DNA from: Streptomyces sp. NRRL B-1347
GTDB taxonomy: Bacteria > Actinomycetota > Actinomycetes > Streptomycetales > Streptomycetaceae
DNA: 64,000 nt
Assembly: GCF_000720325.1 (NCBI RefSeq)
Contig: NZ_JOJM01000063.1
Span: 1 to 64,000, forward strand
Direction: 5' to 3'
This document shows positions 15,759 to 25,114 of this stretch, piece by piece (the first letter of the stretch is position 1; each line of letters opens with the position of its first letter). The position numbers and the translations under genes were made by a program. Below the pieces are notes generated by a model. That model was not told where the DNA came from. It saw only the letters and a list, made by a program, of their open reading frames with translations, and ran no database searches.

Positions 15759-18700
15759 GTGAACATTCCGCGACGCCACGCGAGTGATCCTGACGTCATC
15801 GGGCAAACGACGGGGCTGGTCAAGTTCCTACGCGACGTAGTTCACAGCAGCCACCAGCGACAGCGTGACGACCGCGGTCGTGAACGCCTGTGGTTGGCCC
15901 GGCTGCCGGAGTCCGTCCGCAAGCCCGCACCACGCGACGACGGCGTGCTCTTGACGCTCGACCATATCCCGCAGAGCGCACCGCCCGACCTCCCCACCTC
16001 GCTCGATGGCTGGGTAGACCCGGCGCGCTGCCTGAACCCAGACGGAGGTGATCCGCCTCTCGCGGAACAGGGGCCGGGGCACGAGCTGGTGCGTAGGGCG
16101 GACAACCATGAGCAGTGGGAGGGGGAAGGCGCCCTTCGCCGCGAAGAGGCTGGTGACGTGCTGCGGGCCTATGGCACATGGCTGGATCGATGGCGCAGGT
16201 GGGCGAAGCGGGAGCAGGCGGAACGGCCCCTGCGCGAGCTCTACGACCGGGTCTATACGTGGCACCAGAAGCTGACCCAGGAGGACGATCAGACGGAACT
16301 CATCCTGGCCGTCGGCCTGTTGACCTCGATCGGGCCGAACGAGGACGTGGTGCACCGGCACCTGTTCACGCATCGCGTCGAGACATCAGCGGACCGCCGT
16401 ACCGCGAGACTGACAGTGCGGCTGTCGTCGGAGAGCGCCCTGCGTCTTGAGGACCAGGACTTCCTGGACAGCGACGACGGATGGGTACGCGAGCGCGGGG
16501 CCGCCCTCTCAGAGGAAATCACTGCTCGGGCGATGGATCCACTGGGCCCCGAGGCTCTGGAGCAGCTGGCACAGTGGCAGGAGCGGGCGACCACGCTCCC
16601 CATGGGCTTCAGCGCGGAATGGGAACCGCCTCGAGCACCGGAGCGTGGGGCACGACTCACTTACGCGCCGGCGTTGGTCATGCGCCCACGCAACCTCAAC
16701 TCCCTGCTGCGGTTCTACGACCAGATCGCGGAAACAGTGGCTTCGGAGGTGCATGCGCCGCTCGGTCTGGCCCAGATGGTCCTGCCGCTCAGCGCCGAGG
16801 AACGATCTGCCTGGGACAGGAAGGGACAACCGCCGCTGTTCGGCGACGATCCGCTCTTCCCCGGTAAGACGAACGCGCAGCAGAGGAGCGTGCTCGGGCG
16901 CCTGGAACACGACACCGGTGTGGTGGTCCAGGGACCGCCCGGCACGGGCAAGACCCACACGATCGCCAATCTGGTCTCCGCATTGCTCGCACAGGGCCAG
17001 CGGGTGCTCGTTACCAGTGCCCGCGACCAGGCACTGACCGTGCTTCGGGAGAAGCTGCCTCCTGCGGTGAGGGACTTGTGTGTGCTGCTGCTCAGCTCCA
17101 CTCGTCAGGAGGGCGCGGGTGAGCTCGAGCGCACCATCAACGCGCTCACCGATCAGGTGGCTACCAGCGATCCCGATGAACTGCGCGCCGAGATCCGCCG
17201 CCTCGCCGACGAACGAGACCAGGTGCGTGGACGGATCGAGACGCTCACCGAGCAGGTGATCTCCCTCCGGGAGGGCGAATACCGACATCGGAGCGTGGCG
17301 CCGGGGTACGCGGGAACGCTCGCCGAGATCGTGGAACGGGTCCACGCCGGTGCCGAGCAGTTCGGATGGATCGACGTTCTCCCGGACACCTCCGAGGACC
17401 TCCCGCCGCTGGCCGCAGAGCAAGCCTTAGAACTTCTCCTCCTGCTGCGCGCCGGCGCAAGTGAGCCGCGTGCAGGCGGCGCCCTTCCTGTTCCTGAAAA
17501 GCTGCCATCACCCAAGCAGGTCGCGGACGTCTTCGCGGCCAGCCGCCTCAGCGACGGAGGGCTGTCTGCGGAGACGATCGAGGTCCGAGACGTACTCGCT
17601 GGCCTCGACGCGTCCGTGACCACCGAATTGGCCTTGCTGCTCGATACCTGCAAGACGGCCCTCCATCACCTGGGGGTGCCCACGGACGCCACGCGCTGGG
17701 ATACGGACTCGTGGACCACCCGGGCGCTGACGGACCGACTCTCCCGGTCCAACCTCGCGCTGTGGCAGCGCGTGGCGGCCGCCACGAACGCGATCCGCGA
17801 GGTCGCACGGGGCATGGACGCTTTGGGCCTGCACCAGGTGGCTGTGCCCGAGGACCTGACCGTCCAGCAGGCGGGCCAGTTGGTGTCGGTCGGAACCGAG
17901 CTCCGAGACTATCTGGCCGCCGGTAAGACCCTGCGATCCAGGTTTCCGAGCAAGGTTCAGAAGAACGCTCGAGAGTTGCTGGACTCCTGCTCCGTCGACG
18001 GCCATGCGCCGAAGACGGCCGAGGAGATAGACATGATCATGGTGCGCCTTCAGGCCCATGCCACGCTCGCTGGCGCGGCCCTACGCTGGCAGCAAGTCAG
18101 TGCCGCGGTCGCCCCGGGGGAAGTGGAGGTTCGGCTGGCCGAACTCACCACACGAGCAGAGCACCTCGAGCACGTCCAGGCATTCGGCACGGCCAGAGAG
18201 CACATTGACGAACTCCTGGTACATCACGGCGTGCGTCTGATGATCACCTCCCGCCGGGCGTGGCAGGACTTCAACGCCGCTGTGGCCGCGCTCAAGGGTC
18301 GGCGCGCCGCCAACCAGGCAGTCGCGCAATTGGCCGCGTGGGACGAGCTCCTCCGTGCACCTACGAGTGGCACGCACCCGTCCACGGAGGCCATTGACCT
18401 CATACAGGCTCTCCGGGACCAGGACGTGGACGCCTATGCCGAGGCGGTGGAGGCACTGGCCGCCGCGCACCAGCGGGAGCACCATACGCGTCGGTGCGCC
18501 GAGCTGCTCGGCCTTCTGCACGCCACGCACCCTCTGCTCGCAGGCCAGCTCATGAACAGCTCCAGCGATCCCGACTGGGAGCAACGGCTGGGAGCTCTGG
18601 AACAAGCCTGGGCATGGGCAAAGGCTTCGCAGTTCGTACGGACGCAGCGTACGCCCGGCCTGGAGCGCAAGCTCGAAGGCGATCTGAGCGAGCATGAAGA

Positions 18701-20333
18701 CAGGCTGGAGTGCGTTACCGGTGAACTCGCCGCGACCTGGGGCAGGTTGCACTGCCTGGAGCGGATGACTCAAGAACAGCGCTCGGCACTGCAGGCGTAC
18801 CGGACCCACATGGCGTCGTACGGCAAGGGCAAGGGGCGGCATGCAGGACGCTTCCGGGCCGCGGCACGCGATGCGATGTCCGTGGCCCAAGGCGCGGTTC
18901 CCGCGTGGGTCATGCCCATTCCGCAGGTCGCCGAGATGGTGCAGTCGAAGCGAGATGCCTTCGATGTCGTCATCGTCGACGAGGCCAGCCAGGCCGGCAT
19001 GGACGCGCTGTTCCTCATGTGGCTGGCTCCGCGCGTGATTGTCGTCGGCGACGATAAGCAGTGCGCACCCGCCGTCACGGGCAAGGGCCGACTCCAGGCC
19101 ATCCAGGACAAACTTGCCGCCCATCTACCGGACATGCCCGCCCGGCTGCGCGAGCTCTATACGCCGCACACCAACCTCTACCAGCTGCTGTCCACCTTCT
19201 TCCCGAAGGTAATCCGCCTCGAAGAGCACTTCCGCTGTGTGCCCGAGATCATCAATTGGTCTTCCAGCACCTTCTACGACAACAAGCTCCTGCCTCTGCG
19301 CCAGTACGGCGGCGAACGACTCGATCCGCTGCGCACCCACTTCGTCGAAGACGCTGTGACGAAGGGCCGTGAGGGCCGTATCCACAACCCCAAGGAAGCC
19401 GAGGCCGTCGTCGACTGCTTGGTCCGCCTGGTAGAAGACCCCGCCTATCAGGACAAGACTATGGGCGTGATCGTGCTTCAGGGCTTTGGGCAGACCAGGC
19501 TCCTGGAATCCCTCATCGAGCAGCGACTGCCGGCCACTGTGCGCGAGCGCCACCGGATACGCGTCGGCAACGCGGCCTCGTTCCAGGGCGACGAGCGCCA
19601 CATCATTCTGCTGTCCATGGTGGTGACCAACCCACCGCTCATCGCGGGCGGGTCCAAGAGCGACCAGCAGGCGTACAACGTCGCCGCCAGCCGGGCCCAG
19701 GACCAGATGTGGCTCTTCTACTCGGTCCCGCCTGACCGCCTCAAACCTCACGACCTGCGGCTCAACCTCCTGACATACATGGAAAATCCGCCCGCCGCAC
19801 TGGAGGCCACCTACGACATCGGCCCGGTCCTTCCAGACGTCCGAAGGGCCCCCTTCGACTCGCTCTTCGAACAGCAGGTGTACGTGCGGATCAAGGAGCT
19901 GGGCTACCACGTGGTTCCCCAGTTCCCAGCCGGGAGCAAGCGCATCGACCTAGTGGTTGTCGGAGCTCGTGGCCGCCTCGCCGTCGAGTGCGACGGCGAT
20001 CCCTTCCACCGCGCCACGCGGGAGCAGATCGAGAACGATCAGCGACGTGACCGCGAACTGCAGCGCGTGGGGTGGAAGTTCTGGCGCATCCGGGACAGTG
20101 ACTTCCGCTTCGACCCCGACGCCGCGCTCAACGGTCTATGGGAAGAGCTCGATCGCCAGTTGATCCGGCCTGCGAACTACAACCGTCCGGCAACAGCCGC
20201 CCCACCGCCCGGCCCCACGGGCGAGTGGAAGCCGCTCAACCTCTCCTCGGACGAGACCCTCACCGTCGAAGACGGCACTGACAACGAACAGCCTGATGAA
20301 GAAGCCGAAGACACCACGGAGGACGCCGCGTGA
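15759..20333 (+). CDS. Large SF1 helicase with C-terminal Vsr/DUF559-like nuclease
   Basis: The 1524-aa protein (GTG start with a strong ribosome site) has about 390 unrecognised N-terminal residues, then Walker A VVVQGPPGTGKTHT (about 388-401). A long insertion follows, then Walker B DVVIVDEASQ (about 1069-1078), GDDKQCAP, the LEEHFRC motif, FQGDERHIILLS and NVAASRAQDQ. These are the AAA_11/AAA_12-type motifs of Upf1-like SF1 helicases. Residues about 1366-1467 form a restriction-endonuclease-fold domain with RIDLVVVGARGRLAVECDGD (ID...E-x-D core) of the Vsr/DUF559 kind. Such fusions occur in defence islands. It is translationally coupled (GTGA) to a HEPN-like protein. Likely an antiviral effector or DNA-processing enzyme; not named with confidence. 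Confidence 0.83.
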   Translation: MNIPRRHASDPDVIGQTTGLVKFLRDVVHSSHQRQRDDRGRERLWLARLPESVRKPAPRDDGVLLTLDHIPQSAPPDLPTSLDGWVDPARCLNPDGGDPPLAEQGPGHELVRRADNHEQWEGEGALRREEAGDVLRAYGTWLDRWRRWAKREQAERPLRELYDRVYTWHQKLTQEDDQTELILAVGLLTSIGPNEDVVHRHLFTHRVETSADRRTARLTVRLSSESALRLEDQDFLDSDDGWVRERGAALSEEITARAMDPLGPEALEQLAQWQERATTLPMGFSAEWEPPRAPERGARLTYAPALVMRPRNLNSLLRFYDQIAETVASEVHAPLGLAQMVLPLSAEERSAWDRKGQPPLFGDDPLFPGKTNAQQRSVLGRLEHDTGVVVQGPPGTGKTHTIANLVSALLAQGQRVLVTSARDQALTVLREKLPPAVRDLCVLLLSSTRQEGAGELERTINALTDQVATSDPDELRAEIRRLADERDQVRGRIETLTEQVISLREGEYRHRSVAPGYAGTLAEIVERVHAGAEQFGWIDVLPDTSEDLPPLAAEQALELLLLLRAGASEPRAGGALPVPEKLPSPKQVADVFAASRLSDGGLSAETIEVRDVLAGLDASVTTELALLLDTCKTALHHLGVPTDATRWDTDSWTTRALTDRLSRSNLALWQRVAAATNAIREVARGMDALGLHQVAVPEDLTVQQAGQLVSVGTELRDYLAAGKTLRSRFPSKVQKNARELLDSCSVDGHAPKTAEEIDMIMVRLQAHATLAGAALRWQQVSAAVAPGEVEVRLAELTTRAEHLEHVQAFGTAREHIDELLVHHGVRLMITSRRAWQDFNAAVAALKGRRAANQAVAQLAAWDELLRAPTSGTHPSTEAIDLIQALRDQDVDAYAEAVEALAAAHQREHHTRRCAELLGLLHATHPLLAGQLMNSSSDPDWEQRLGALEQAWAWAKASQFVRTQRTPGLERKLEGDLSEHEDRLECVTGELAATWGRLHCLERMTQEQRSALQAYRTHMASYGKGKGRHAGRFRAAARDAMSVAQGAVPAWVMPIPQVAEMVQSKRDAFDVVIVDEASQAGMDALFLMWLAPRVIVVGDDKQCAPAVTGKGRLQAIQDKLAAHLPDMPARLRELYTPHTNLYQLLSTFFPKVIRLEEHFRCVPEIINWSSSTFYDNKLLPLRQYGGERLDPLRTHFVEDAVTKGREGRIHNPKEAEAVVDCLVRLVEDPAYQDKTMGVIVLQGFGQTRLLESLIEQRLPATVRERHRIRVGNAASFQGDERHIILLSMVVTNPPLIAGGSKSDQQAYNVAASRAQDQMWLFYSVPPDRLKPHDLRLNLLTYMENPPAALEATYDIGPVLPDVRRAPFDSLFEQQVYVRIKELGYHVVPQFPAGSKRIDLVVVGARGRLAVECDGDPFHRATREQIENDQRRDRELQRVGWKFWRIRDSDFRFDPDAALNGLWEELDRQLIRPANYNRPATAAPPPGPTGEWKPLNLSSDETLTVEDGTDNEQPDEEAEDTTEDAA

Positions 20334-21175
20334 CGCAGGAACCGACCATTCTGGGCCAGCTCGACGGCAACACCCTCAAGGAACTGGCCCGTGTCATCTG
20401 TGGAGACGACCACCTCTATTACCGCAGAGGCTTCGAGATCGCCGAGTTCCTGGAGAGTGCCGGGTGGCGCAATGTGCCCGAGTACGAGGGCGGGTACCGC
20501 AGCGAATGGGTGCTCCAGCAACTCATAGTTCGTCGGGAGAGCCCCATGGATTTGGAGAAAGTACTCATCAGACTCGCCGACGCACGCGAGTACCTTGAGG
20601 AACCCGACCTCCTTCCGACCGTGATCAACGCGGTCAACACCTTCCTCGTACACGAAGGCTTCCGCCTGGAGAACCCGGGCGGCAGGCCCAGGATCGTCGT
20701 CTGCGACCCAGCCTTGGCGCACCCGGGCCAGCAAGCACCAGTCGAGCTCAAGGCCACGATGGCGGACATCATCCACGAGCCGCAGATGGCGGCGCTGCTC
20801 CAGCGGCGCCTGGACGAAGCGCGCACCTGCCATGCCAACGGCGCCCACGTCGCAGCCATCATCATGCTGGGCAGTCTCCTTGAAGGTGTCCTGCTCACGG
20901 TGGTTCAGCAGCGCGACGCCTCCCTGCTGCGCGGCAAGAACCCCGATTTCATCGGCCTCAAGGTGCTCATCGGCATCTGCCACGAGGCAGGCTGGATCGA
21001 CATCGACGTCGAACGCTTCAGCCAGGCCCTCCGCGAGTACCGCAATTTTGTCCACCCGCGGGCCGAGTTCCGTGAGGCGCACACTCCCGACCGCGACACG
21101 CTCACCGTGTCCTGGTACGTCGTGAACAGCGCCCTCAACGATCTCGCGGCCACCCAACCCGAAGCCAGCGCGTAG
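20330..21175 (+). CDS. HEPN-like partner of the helicase-nuclease
   Basis: The product is 281 aa. The N-terminal part (about 1-100) is a compact helical domain (ELARVICGDDHLYYRRGFEI; LIVRRESPMDLEKVLIRLAD) like those at the front of abortive-infection proteins. The C-terminal part (about 140-270) has ANGAHVAAIIMLGSLLEGVL and YRNFVHPRAEF. The Arg-x3-His in a helical context (R238-H242) is the variant HEPN signature common in defence proteins. The GTG start overlaps the helicase stop by 4 bp, so the two are made together. A toxin/sensor role next to the helicase-nuclease is inferred. Confidence 0.7.
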   Translation: MTQEPTILGQLDGNTLKELARVICGDDHLYYRRGFEIAEFLESAGWRNVPEYEGGYRSEWVLQQLIVRRESPMDLEKVLIRLADAREYLEEPDLLPTVINAVNTFLVHEGFRLENPGGRPRIVVCDPALAHPGQQAPVELKATMADIIHEPQMAALLQRRLDEARTCHANGAHVAAIIMLGSLLEGVLLTVVQQRDASLLRGKNPDFIGLKVLIGICHEAGWIDIDVERFSQALREYRNFVHPRAEFREAHTPDRDTLTVSWYVVNSALNDLAATQPEASA

Positions 21176-21256
21176 GCCGGACGAGACCGAAAGCGTTGCG
21201 CGGCTGCGAGGCCACGACGCTCAGACCAGGCACAACGGATCACGAGGGGGAACAGG

Positions 21257-22600
21257 TTGAAGATCACGGCGGAGGTACTGGGAGACCTTGCGGAGCCGTC
21301 GAACGTCGCGGTCCACTCAAGCCTAGAGCTGGCCGGAGATGTGAGCGCTGCAGTCTCGGACGACGACGAGCAAAGGAAGGAGAAGGACCTCGACCCGCTT
21401 CGACGAAAGCCGGCACTGCGGCCCCTACCCGCCAAGGACATGAACCGACTCGTGCAACTCACCCCCTGGGATGTACTTCACACCTTCGGCCGGGCAATCA
21501 CCTTGGCCCGGCGCGGAGCGGCACGCGGCCTCGCCGAGCACTGGGGCTGCCTGAAGTACAGCCAAGCTCTCCATGGAAACTCAGACTCGTTCATGGCCCT
21601 CTCGGCCGAGGGCCGAGAGACTGCGGACTACTACAAGGCCCTTCAGTCGGGAGAACTCGGGGTCGGTTTCGCGGCGGCGCTCGCCACGCGACTCCTGAAC
21701 AAGCGCTTCCCGGATCACTTCGTCTCGATCGTGCCAGCCGACACCGCGCTGCGCGCAGGGTGGGCCCTGACCAGCAGGGACTCTGGCCCGAGGTCGGGCT
21801 ACCGGTACCGGCCGCAGTTCTTCGCCGAAGTATGGAGGCCCGGGGAGCCCTCTCGCGCCTTGCCGATCGCGTGCAAAGGCAACCACAGCAGACTCTCCGC
21901 CTCACATACTCAGCTCGCCTCGGCTTCCGCCCACGTCGAAGCAGTACACATCGGAGCATGGGATGAGACACCGTGCCTGGTGTTCAGCACGGAACTCCCC
22001 CTCGATGGCCCCCTCACGGTGCACACACTGGAGGCCAAGGGAGATGGAGGCTGGCTGGACGCCCCGGCCCGCGTCCTTGATCACACCTTGGAAGACGAGA
22101 ACGTCTATCCCGGCATTCAGCCGCCCGCAGAGGGCGACAAGCCCGTGGAACCCGAACCCGGCTATCACGTGAAGCCGGACCTCTACGCGTGGTTCCAGCA
22201 CGTTCTCGCCCGCACTGCCGCAGCGGGTCTCACCGCCTTTGCTGGGGATGGAAGGGCGACCGCCCCGTACCTTACGAAACGACAAGGACAACGACACTTC
22301 ACAGGCTTGACGCACGCAGCCACCGACAGTGTCCAGGACGCACGCCACCGGCTCCTCGGCATCGACTTCGTCGGCACGGACCACGTGTTCCGGCTGAACC
22401 GGAAGCGCGTCGAGACATTCTCCGGAGTCGCGGAGGACCTCTTCCGCCACCTTGCGGAGGGACGGGTGGAAAAGTACCGCCGCGAGATCTACGCACGCCG
22501 GTCCACCTGGCCGAGCGAAACCTGGGCCCCACGTTGGAACGGTCCCATCTCCATGCACCCTGACGGTTCCGTGCTCGCCATGCGCCTACTGCGCCCTTAG
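21257..22600 (+). CDS. Hypothetical 447-aa protein downstream of the defence-like pair
   Basis: It starts with TTG at 21257 behind GAGGGGG (7-nt spacing) and has no family that I recognise. The N-terminal third is acidic to mixed; the middle has compact hydrophobic elements (LGVGFAAALATRLLNKRFPD; ALRAGWALTSRD) and IACKGNHSRLSAS. The C-terminal third resembles a separate helical or alpha/beta domain (HVKPDLYAWFQHVLARTAAA). There are no membrane helices. It lies 81 bp after the HEPN-like gene on the same strand and may belong to the same operon. Function unknown. Confidence 0.6.
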   Translation: MKITAEVLGDLAEPSNVAVHSSLELAGDVSAAVSDDDEQRKEKDLDPLRRKPALRPLPAKDMNRLVQLTPWDVLHTFGRAITLARRGAARGLAEHWGCLKYSQALHGNSDSFMALSAEGRETADYYKALQSGELGVGFAAALATRLLNKRFPDHFVSIVPADTALRAGWALTSRDSGPRSGYRYRPQFFAEVWRPGEPSRALPIACKGNHSRLSASHTQLASASAHVEAVHIGAWDETPCLVFSTELPLDGPLTVHTLEAKGDGGWLDAPARVLDHTLEDENVYPGIQPPAEGDKPVEPEPGYHVKPDLYAWFQHVLARTAAAGLTAFAGDGRATAPYLTKRQGQRHFTGLTHAATDSVQDARHRLLGIDFVGTDHVFRLNRKRVETFSGVAEDLFRHLAEGRVEKYRREIYARRSTWPSETWAPRWNGPISMHPDGSVLAMRLLRP

Positions 22601-23094
22601 CCCACGAGCACCCAGGCGCGGGTAGCCCACGAGCATCCAGGCGCGGGCGCCACACGGCCTTGCACGGGCTTCGGTCGTGGACCGGATCCGGATTATGGAA
22701 CAGGCTCACGACCACCGGGGACGAGGTCGACCTCGCTCAGATTCACCGCCAGGTACAGCACGAGCTCGCGCTTCAGCGTGGTGCCGACGCAAGCGAAGTC
22801 CCGATCACTGGCGGACTGCCAGGTACCCGCCGACTTCCACCTGCCCGGCACAGCCCGCACAAGCGGCCGCATCAACACCCGGGCGTCACATGTTGTGTTG
22901 GAAACCGTGCCCCTGACCAGCCCAGACGTCGAGTCGCATCCAACCGTTTCGGAGCACGCCCCTGGGGAGAATCTGGGGAGTTTCGTTGGCCGTGGGGGGC
23001 GCCTGGGGAGAATCAGCTGCGTAACCCCACACCAACCCGAAAGCCGCTGAAAGAAGTCTTTGCACAGGTCAGAGGCCCAATCACCTTCATCGTC
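22601..23094. other. About 500 bp without a recognisable gene
   Basis: Open frames exist on both strands but none has a recognisable product. Direct repeats of AGCCCACGAGCATCCAGGCG-type sequence occur at about 22599-22646. TGGGGAGAATC occurs at about 22965 and 23004, with TGGGGAG between them, possibly recombinase-site debris. Confidence 0.4.
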
Positions 23095-23307
23095 GCAGGT
23101 CAGCCCCACCAGGACGACGACTTCAAGAAGATCTCGTCGTGGGCGGCGATCCTGTTTGCTCCGACATTGGTGGGAACCATTTACGGCATGAACTTCGAGA
23201 ACATGCCTGAGCTGGGGTGGGGGCTCGGGTATCCGTTCGCGATCCTGCTGATGGCGGTGGTTTGTGTGAGCTTGTACTTCATCTTCAAGCGGCGGGATTG
23301 GCTGTAG
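23095..23307 (+). pseudogene. CorA-type magnesium transporter, C-terminal remnant
   Basis: The frame ending at 23307 reads HQDDDFKKISSWAAILFAPT, then LVGTIYGMNFENMPELGWG, two transmembrane segments and the basic tail FKRRDWL. The YGMN motif between the two helices is the diagnostic CorA/Mg2+ channel signature. The roughly 230-residue cytoplasmic domain that should come first is absent, so only the pore end remains and no function is expected. Confidence 0.78.
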
Positions 23308-23430
23308 CACCGAGGACGGAATCGTCGCACCGCGGCCCGGCGCCCAACGTCTACCGCACGGCCTTCCTCGCTCTGCCCTGCCGTACGCCTCTTGCGGGCG
23401 AACAGGGTTGACCGCGCCGAGTAGTAACAA

Positions 23431-23601
23431 GCGATCATCCGTGGCGCCACCACGGACGAATTCCAGGCCGTAGGCATCCGCGCGATGCCGGGAGGGCAGG
23501 GTCTTCATACCGTCCTGCTCGCCCGGCACGCGGTAACGTCCCTCACGAGGCCACCGGAGAGGGAGCACGCAGCATGCCTCAGGCCAAGGCCGCCGCCAAC
23601 G
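23431..23601. repeat. Chimeric repeat joining sequences from 6.59 and 6.99 kb
   Basis: Positions 23431-23482 match 6589-6640 (inside the 136-aa gene, 3-4 mismatches). From 23476 onward the match is to 6991-7116 (leader of the HAD gene). The two parents meet at CATCCGCG, present in both, so a roughly 350-bp deletion at microhomology explains the join. Upstream of 23431 the frame of the 136-aa gene carries stop codons (TAG, TAA). Confidence 0.75.
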
Positions 23602-23814
23602 TGACCTTCGTGCCGAGGGTCTACGACATGTCCCCGCTCTACCGAAGCCACCGTCTGTTGCTGGTGCCCTCCGTGGTGGAGGACGCCTTCCCTCGGCTGA
23701 TCATCGAAGCCGCGCTGCACGGGACCCCCAGCATCGGCACCGACCGGGGCGGCATCTCCGAAGCCATCGGCCCCGGCGGGATTGTCAACCTGATCCGGCC
23801 GACCCGTCCACTAG
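23574..23814 (+). pseudogene. Glycosyltransferase C-terminal fragment
   Basis: From ATG 23574 the frame reads TFVPRVYDMSPLYRSHRLLL, then VPSVVEDAFPRLIIEAALHG and TPSIGTDRGGISEAIG. This is the UDP-sugar-binding end of a GT4-type glycosyltransferase, including the E-x7-E-like EDAFPRLIIEA. The N-terminal domain and the last helices are missing. The start codon and ribosome site come from the repeated HAD-gene leader, so the fragment has been captured behind a foreign translation start. After about 23814 the frame runs antisense through another remnant. Confidence 0.68.
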
Positions 23815-24243
23815 TGGAGCAGCGCCTCGTCCACGGAGAACAGCTCGTCGCACGAGTGGTCGCCGCGGTCGTAGTGGAACTCCAGCCGCCAGAAGTCCGT
23901 CATGCGCTTCCACCACAGCCGGCGCGCGCCGTCCATCAGAGCGGATGGCTCCAGCGGTACGACGGACCGGCATCCGTCCACGAACGCCGACACCCGGCCG
24001 AGGTCGAACACACCGTCCACCCCGAACTGCACCTGTGCAGTCGGCGTGACCTCCTCCGCGTACGGGCGAACGCCGACCCGGTCCCAGTCCAGGAAGGCGG
24101 AAAGCTCCTCGCCCGCCCACAGCAGGTTGCGGTACCGCAAGTCACCAGGCGCTGCGGGCCCTGCTCGACCGCGGTCCAACCCGCCTTCAATGCGTGGCCG
24201 TTGGCGGATGCGCTCTTGAAGCAGTACGCGTTCGTGGCCATGG
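23811..24243 (-). pseudogene. Phosphotransferase (APH family) remnant with deleted catalytic motif
   Basis: Two minus-strand frames together give GPQRLV followed by GDLRYRNLLWAGEELSAFLD, then WDRVGVRPYAEEV and a helical C-terminus ending at 23811. An intact relative should read RLVHGDLRYRN. Here the His is lost and the frame shifts at CTGGTGACTTG, consistent with a short deletion between GTG repeats. Only the last 130 or so residues of the family are present. Confidence 0.62.
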
Positions 24244-24532
24244 CGTGACCTCGCCCCCGCGCGGAGCCGGTCCGGTGACTCACCGAGAGTGACACGGGTG
24301 CCGGAGCCCGTGCACGCAGAGCCCTCGGCACCACCAGGCTGCTCCCGGCCACTGTGCTTCCGGACAGGCGCGGGGCGCTCAGAAGGTAACGGCCAGGCAG
24401 TCGTGGTCGGGGCTGCCGCAGGAGTACGCTGCGTAGTACCGAGAGCATTCCCTCGACCGGCTTCCATGCCGGTATCTCTCTCGGTTCAACAGCACCGGGC
24501 CGGCACGACAGGTCCGGGGACGGGTCGACACC

Positions 24533-25108
24533 ATGACGGTGATCACCGAACGACCCCCGCCAGCCACACCGGTCGCCGAGCCTTCCGCCCACCCGCCGTT
24601 GCGCCTGTCCCTCAGGCCCCAGGGCCCGTCCTCCGGGCTGCTCGACGGCGCCTGGTGGCCGCGCTCCCGCGACCTCACTCGTGAACTTCCCGCTCTGACC
24701 GACCTGTTGGACCCGCTGTGGGGCCGCATCACGCGCGTCACGGTCAACCCGACGCACTGGCCGGTCGTACCGCGCAAGATCCCCGTCAACGGCCATGTGG
24801 TCAAGGTGGGCTGGTACAAGGACGAGCAGGACCCGCACCAACTCCTGGTGCTCTCCTACCACGTCGGGCGCTGGGACCTGCTGATCATCCCCCCGGAGAC
24901 CGGCGCGGCGGCCGCCGCGCGGCTCATGGCCGCCGCCTGCGACCCCCGGATAGTCCGTACGGGCAGCGCTCTGATCGCCGACGACCTTGGCCGCCATCCC
25001 GCGGCCCCGGCCGAGGCGGACCCGCCGGGCCGCACACAGGCAGAGGCATGGGAGGCGGAGGGCGGCGCCATGGCCGCACCACCTGTCGGCACGGTCGGGG
25101 GGAGGTGA
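24533..25108 (+). CDS. DUF5994 family protein
   Basis: The 191-aa protein shows LLDGAWWPRSRDLTRELPAL (about 35-54), VPRKIPVNGHVVKVGWYKDE and VGRWDLLIIPPET. These are the conserved blocks of the actinobacterial DUF5994 family; the C-terminal 50 residues are variable. No catalytic residues are evident, and the family has no assigned biochemical role. It heads a run of small coupled genes leading to a fatty-acid desaturase and a second DUF5994 copy, hinting at a membrane- or stress-related context. Confidence 0.8.
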   Translation: MTVITERPPPATPVAEPSAHPPLRLSLRPQGPSSGLLDGAWWPRSRDLTRELPALTDLLDPLWGRITRVTVNPTHWPVVPRKIPVNGHVVKVGWYKDEQDPHQLLVLSYHVGRWDLLIIPPETGAAAAARLMAAACDPRIVRTGSALIADDLGRHPAAPAEADPPGRTQAEAWEAEGGAMAAPPVGTVGGR

Positions 25109-25114
25109 CGGGCC

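Noticed and set aside
22940..23040. CRISPR-like or tandem-repeat array (TGGGGAGAATC copies)
   Set aside because: Only two or three irregularly spaced short copies, with no spacers of regular size and no cas genes.
22693..23568. A 291-codon minus-strand open frame
   Set aside because: It runs antisense through the CorA remnant and the chimeric repeat, and its translation changes character along its length; no domain or start signal.
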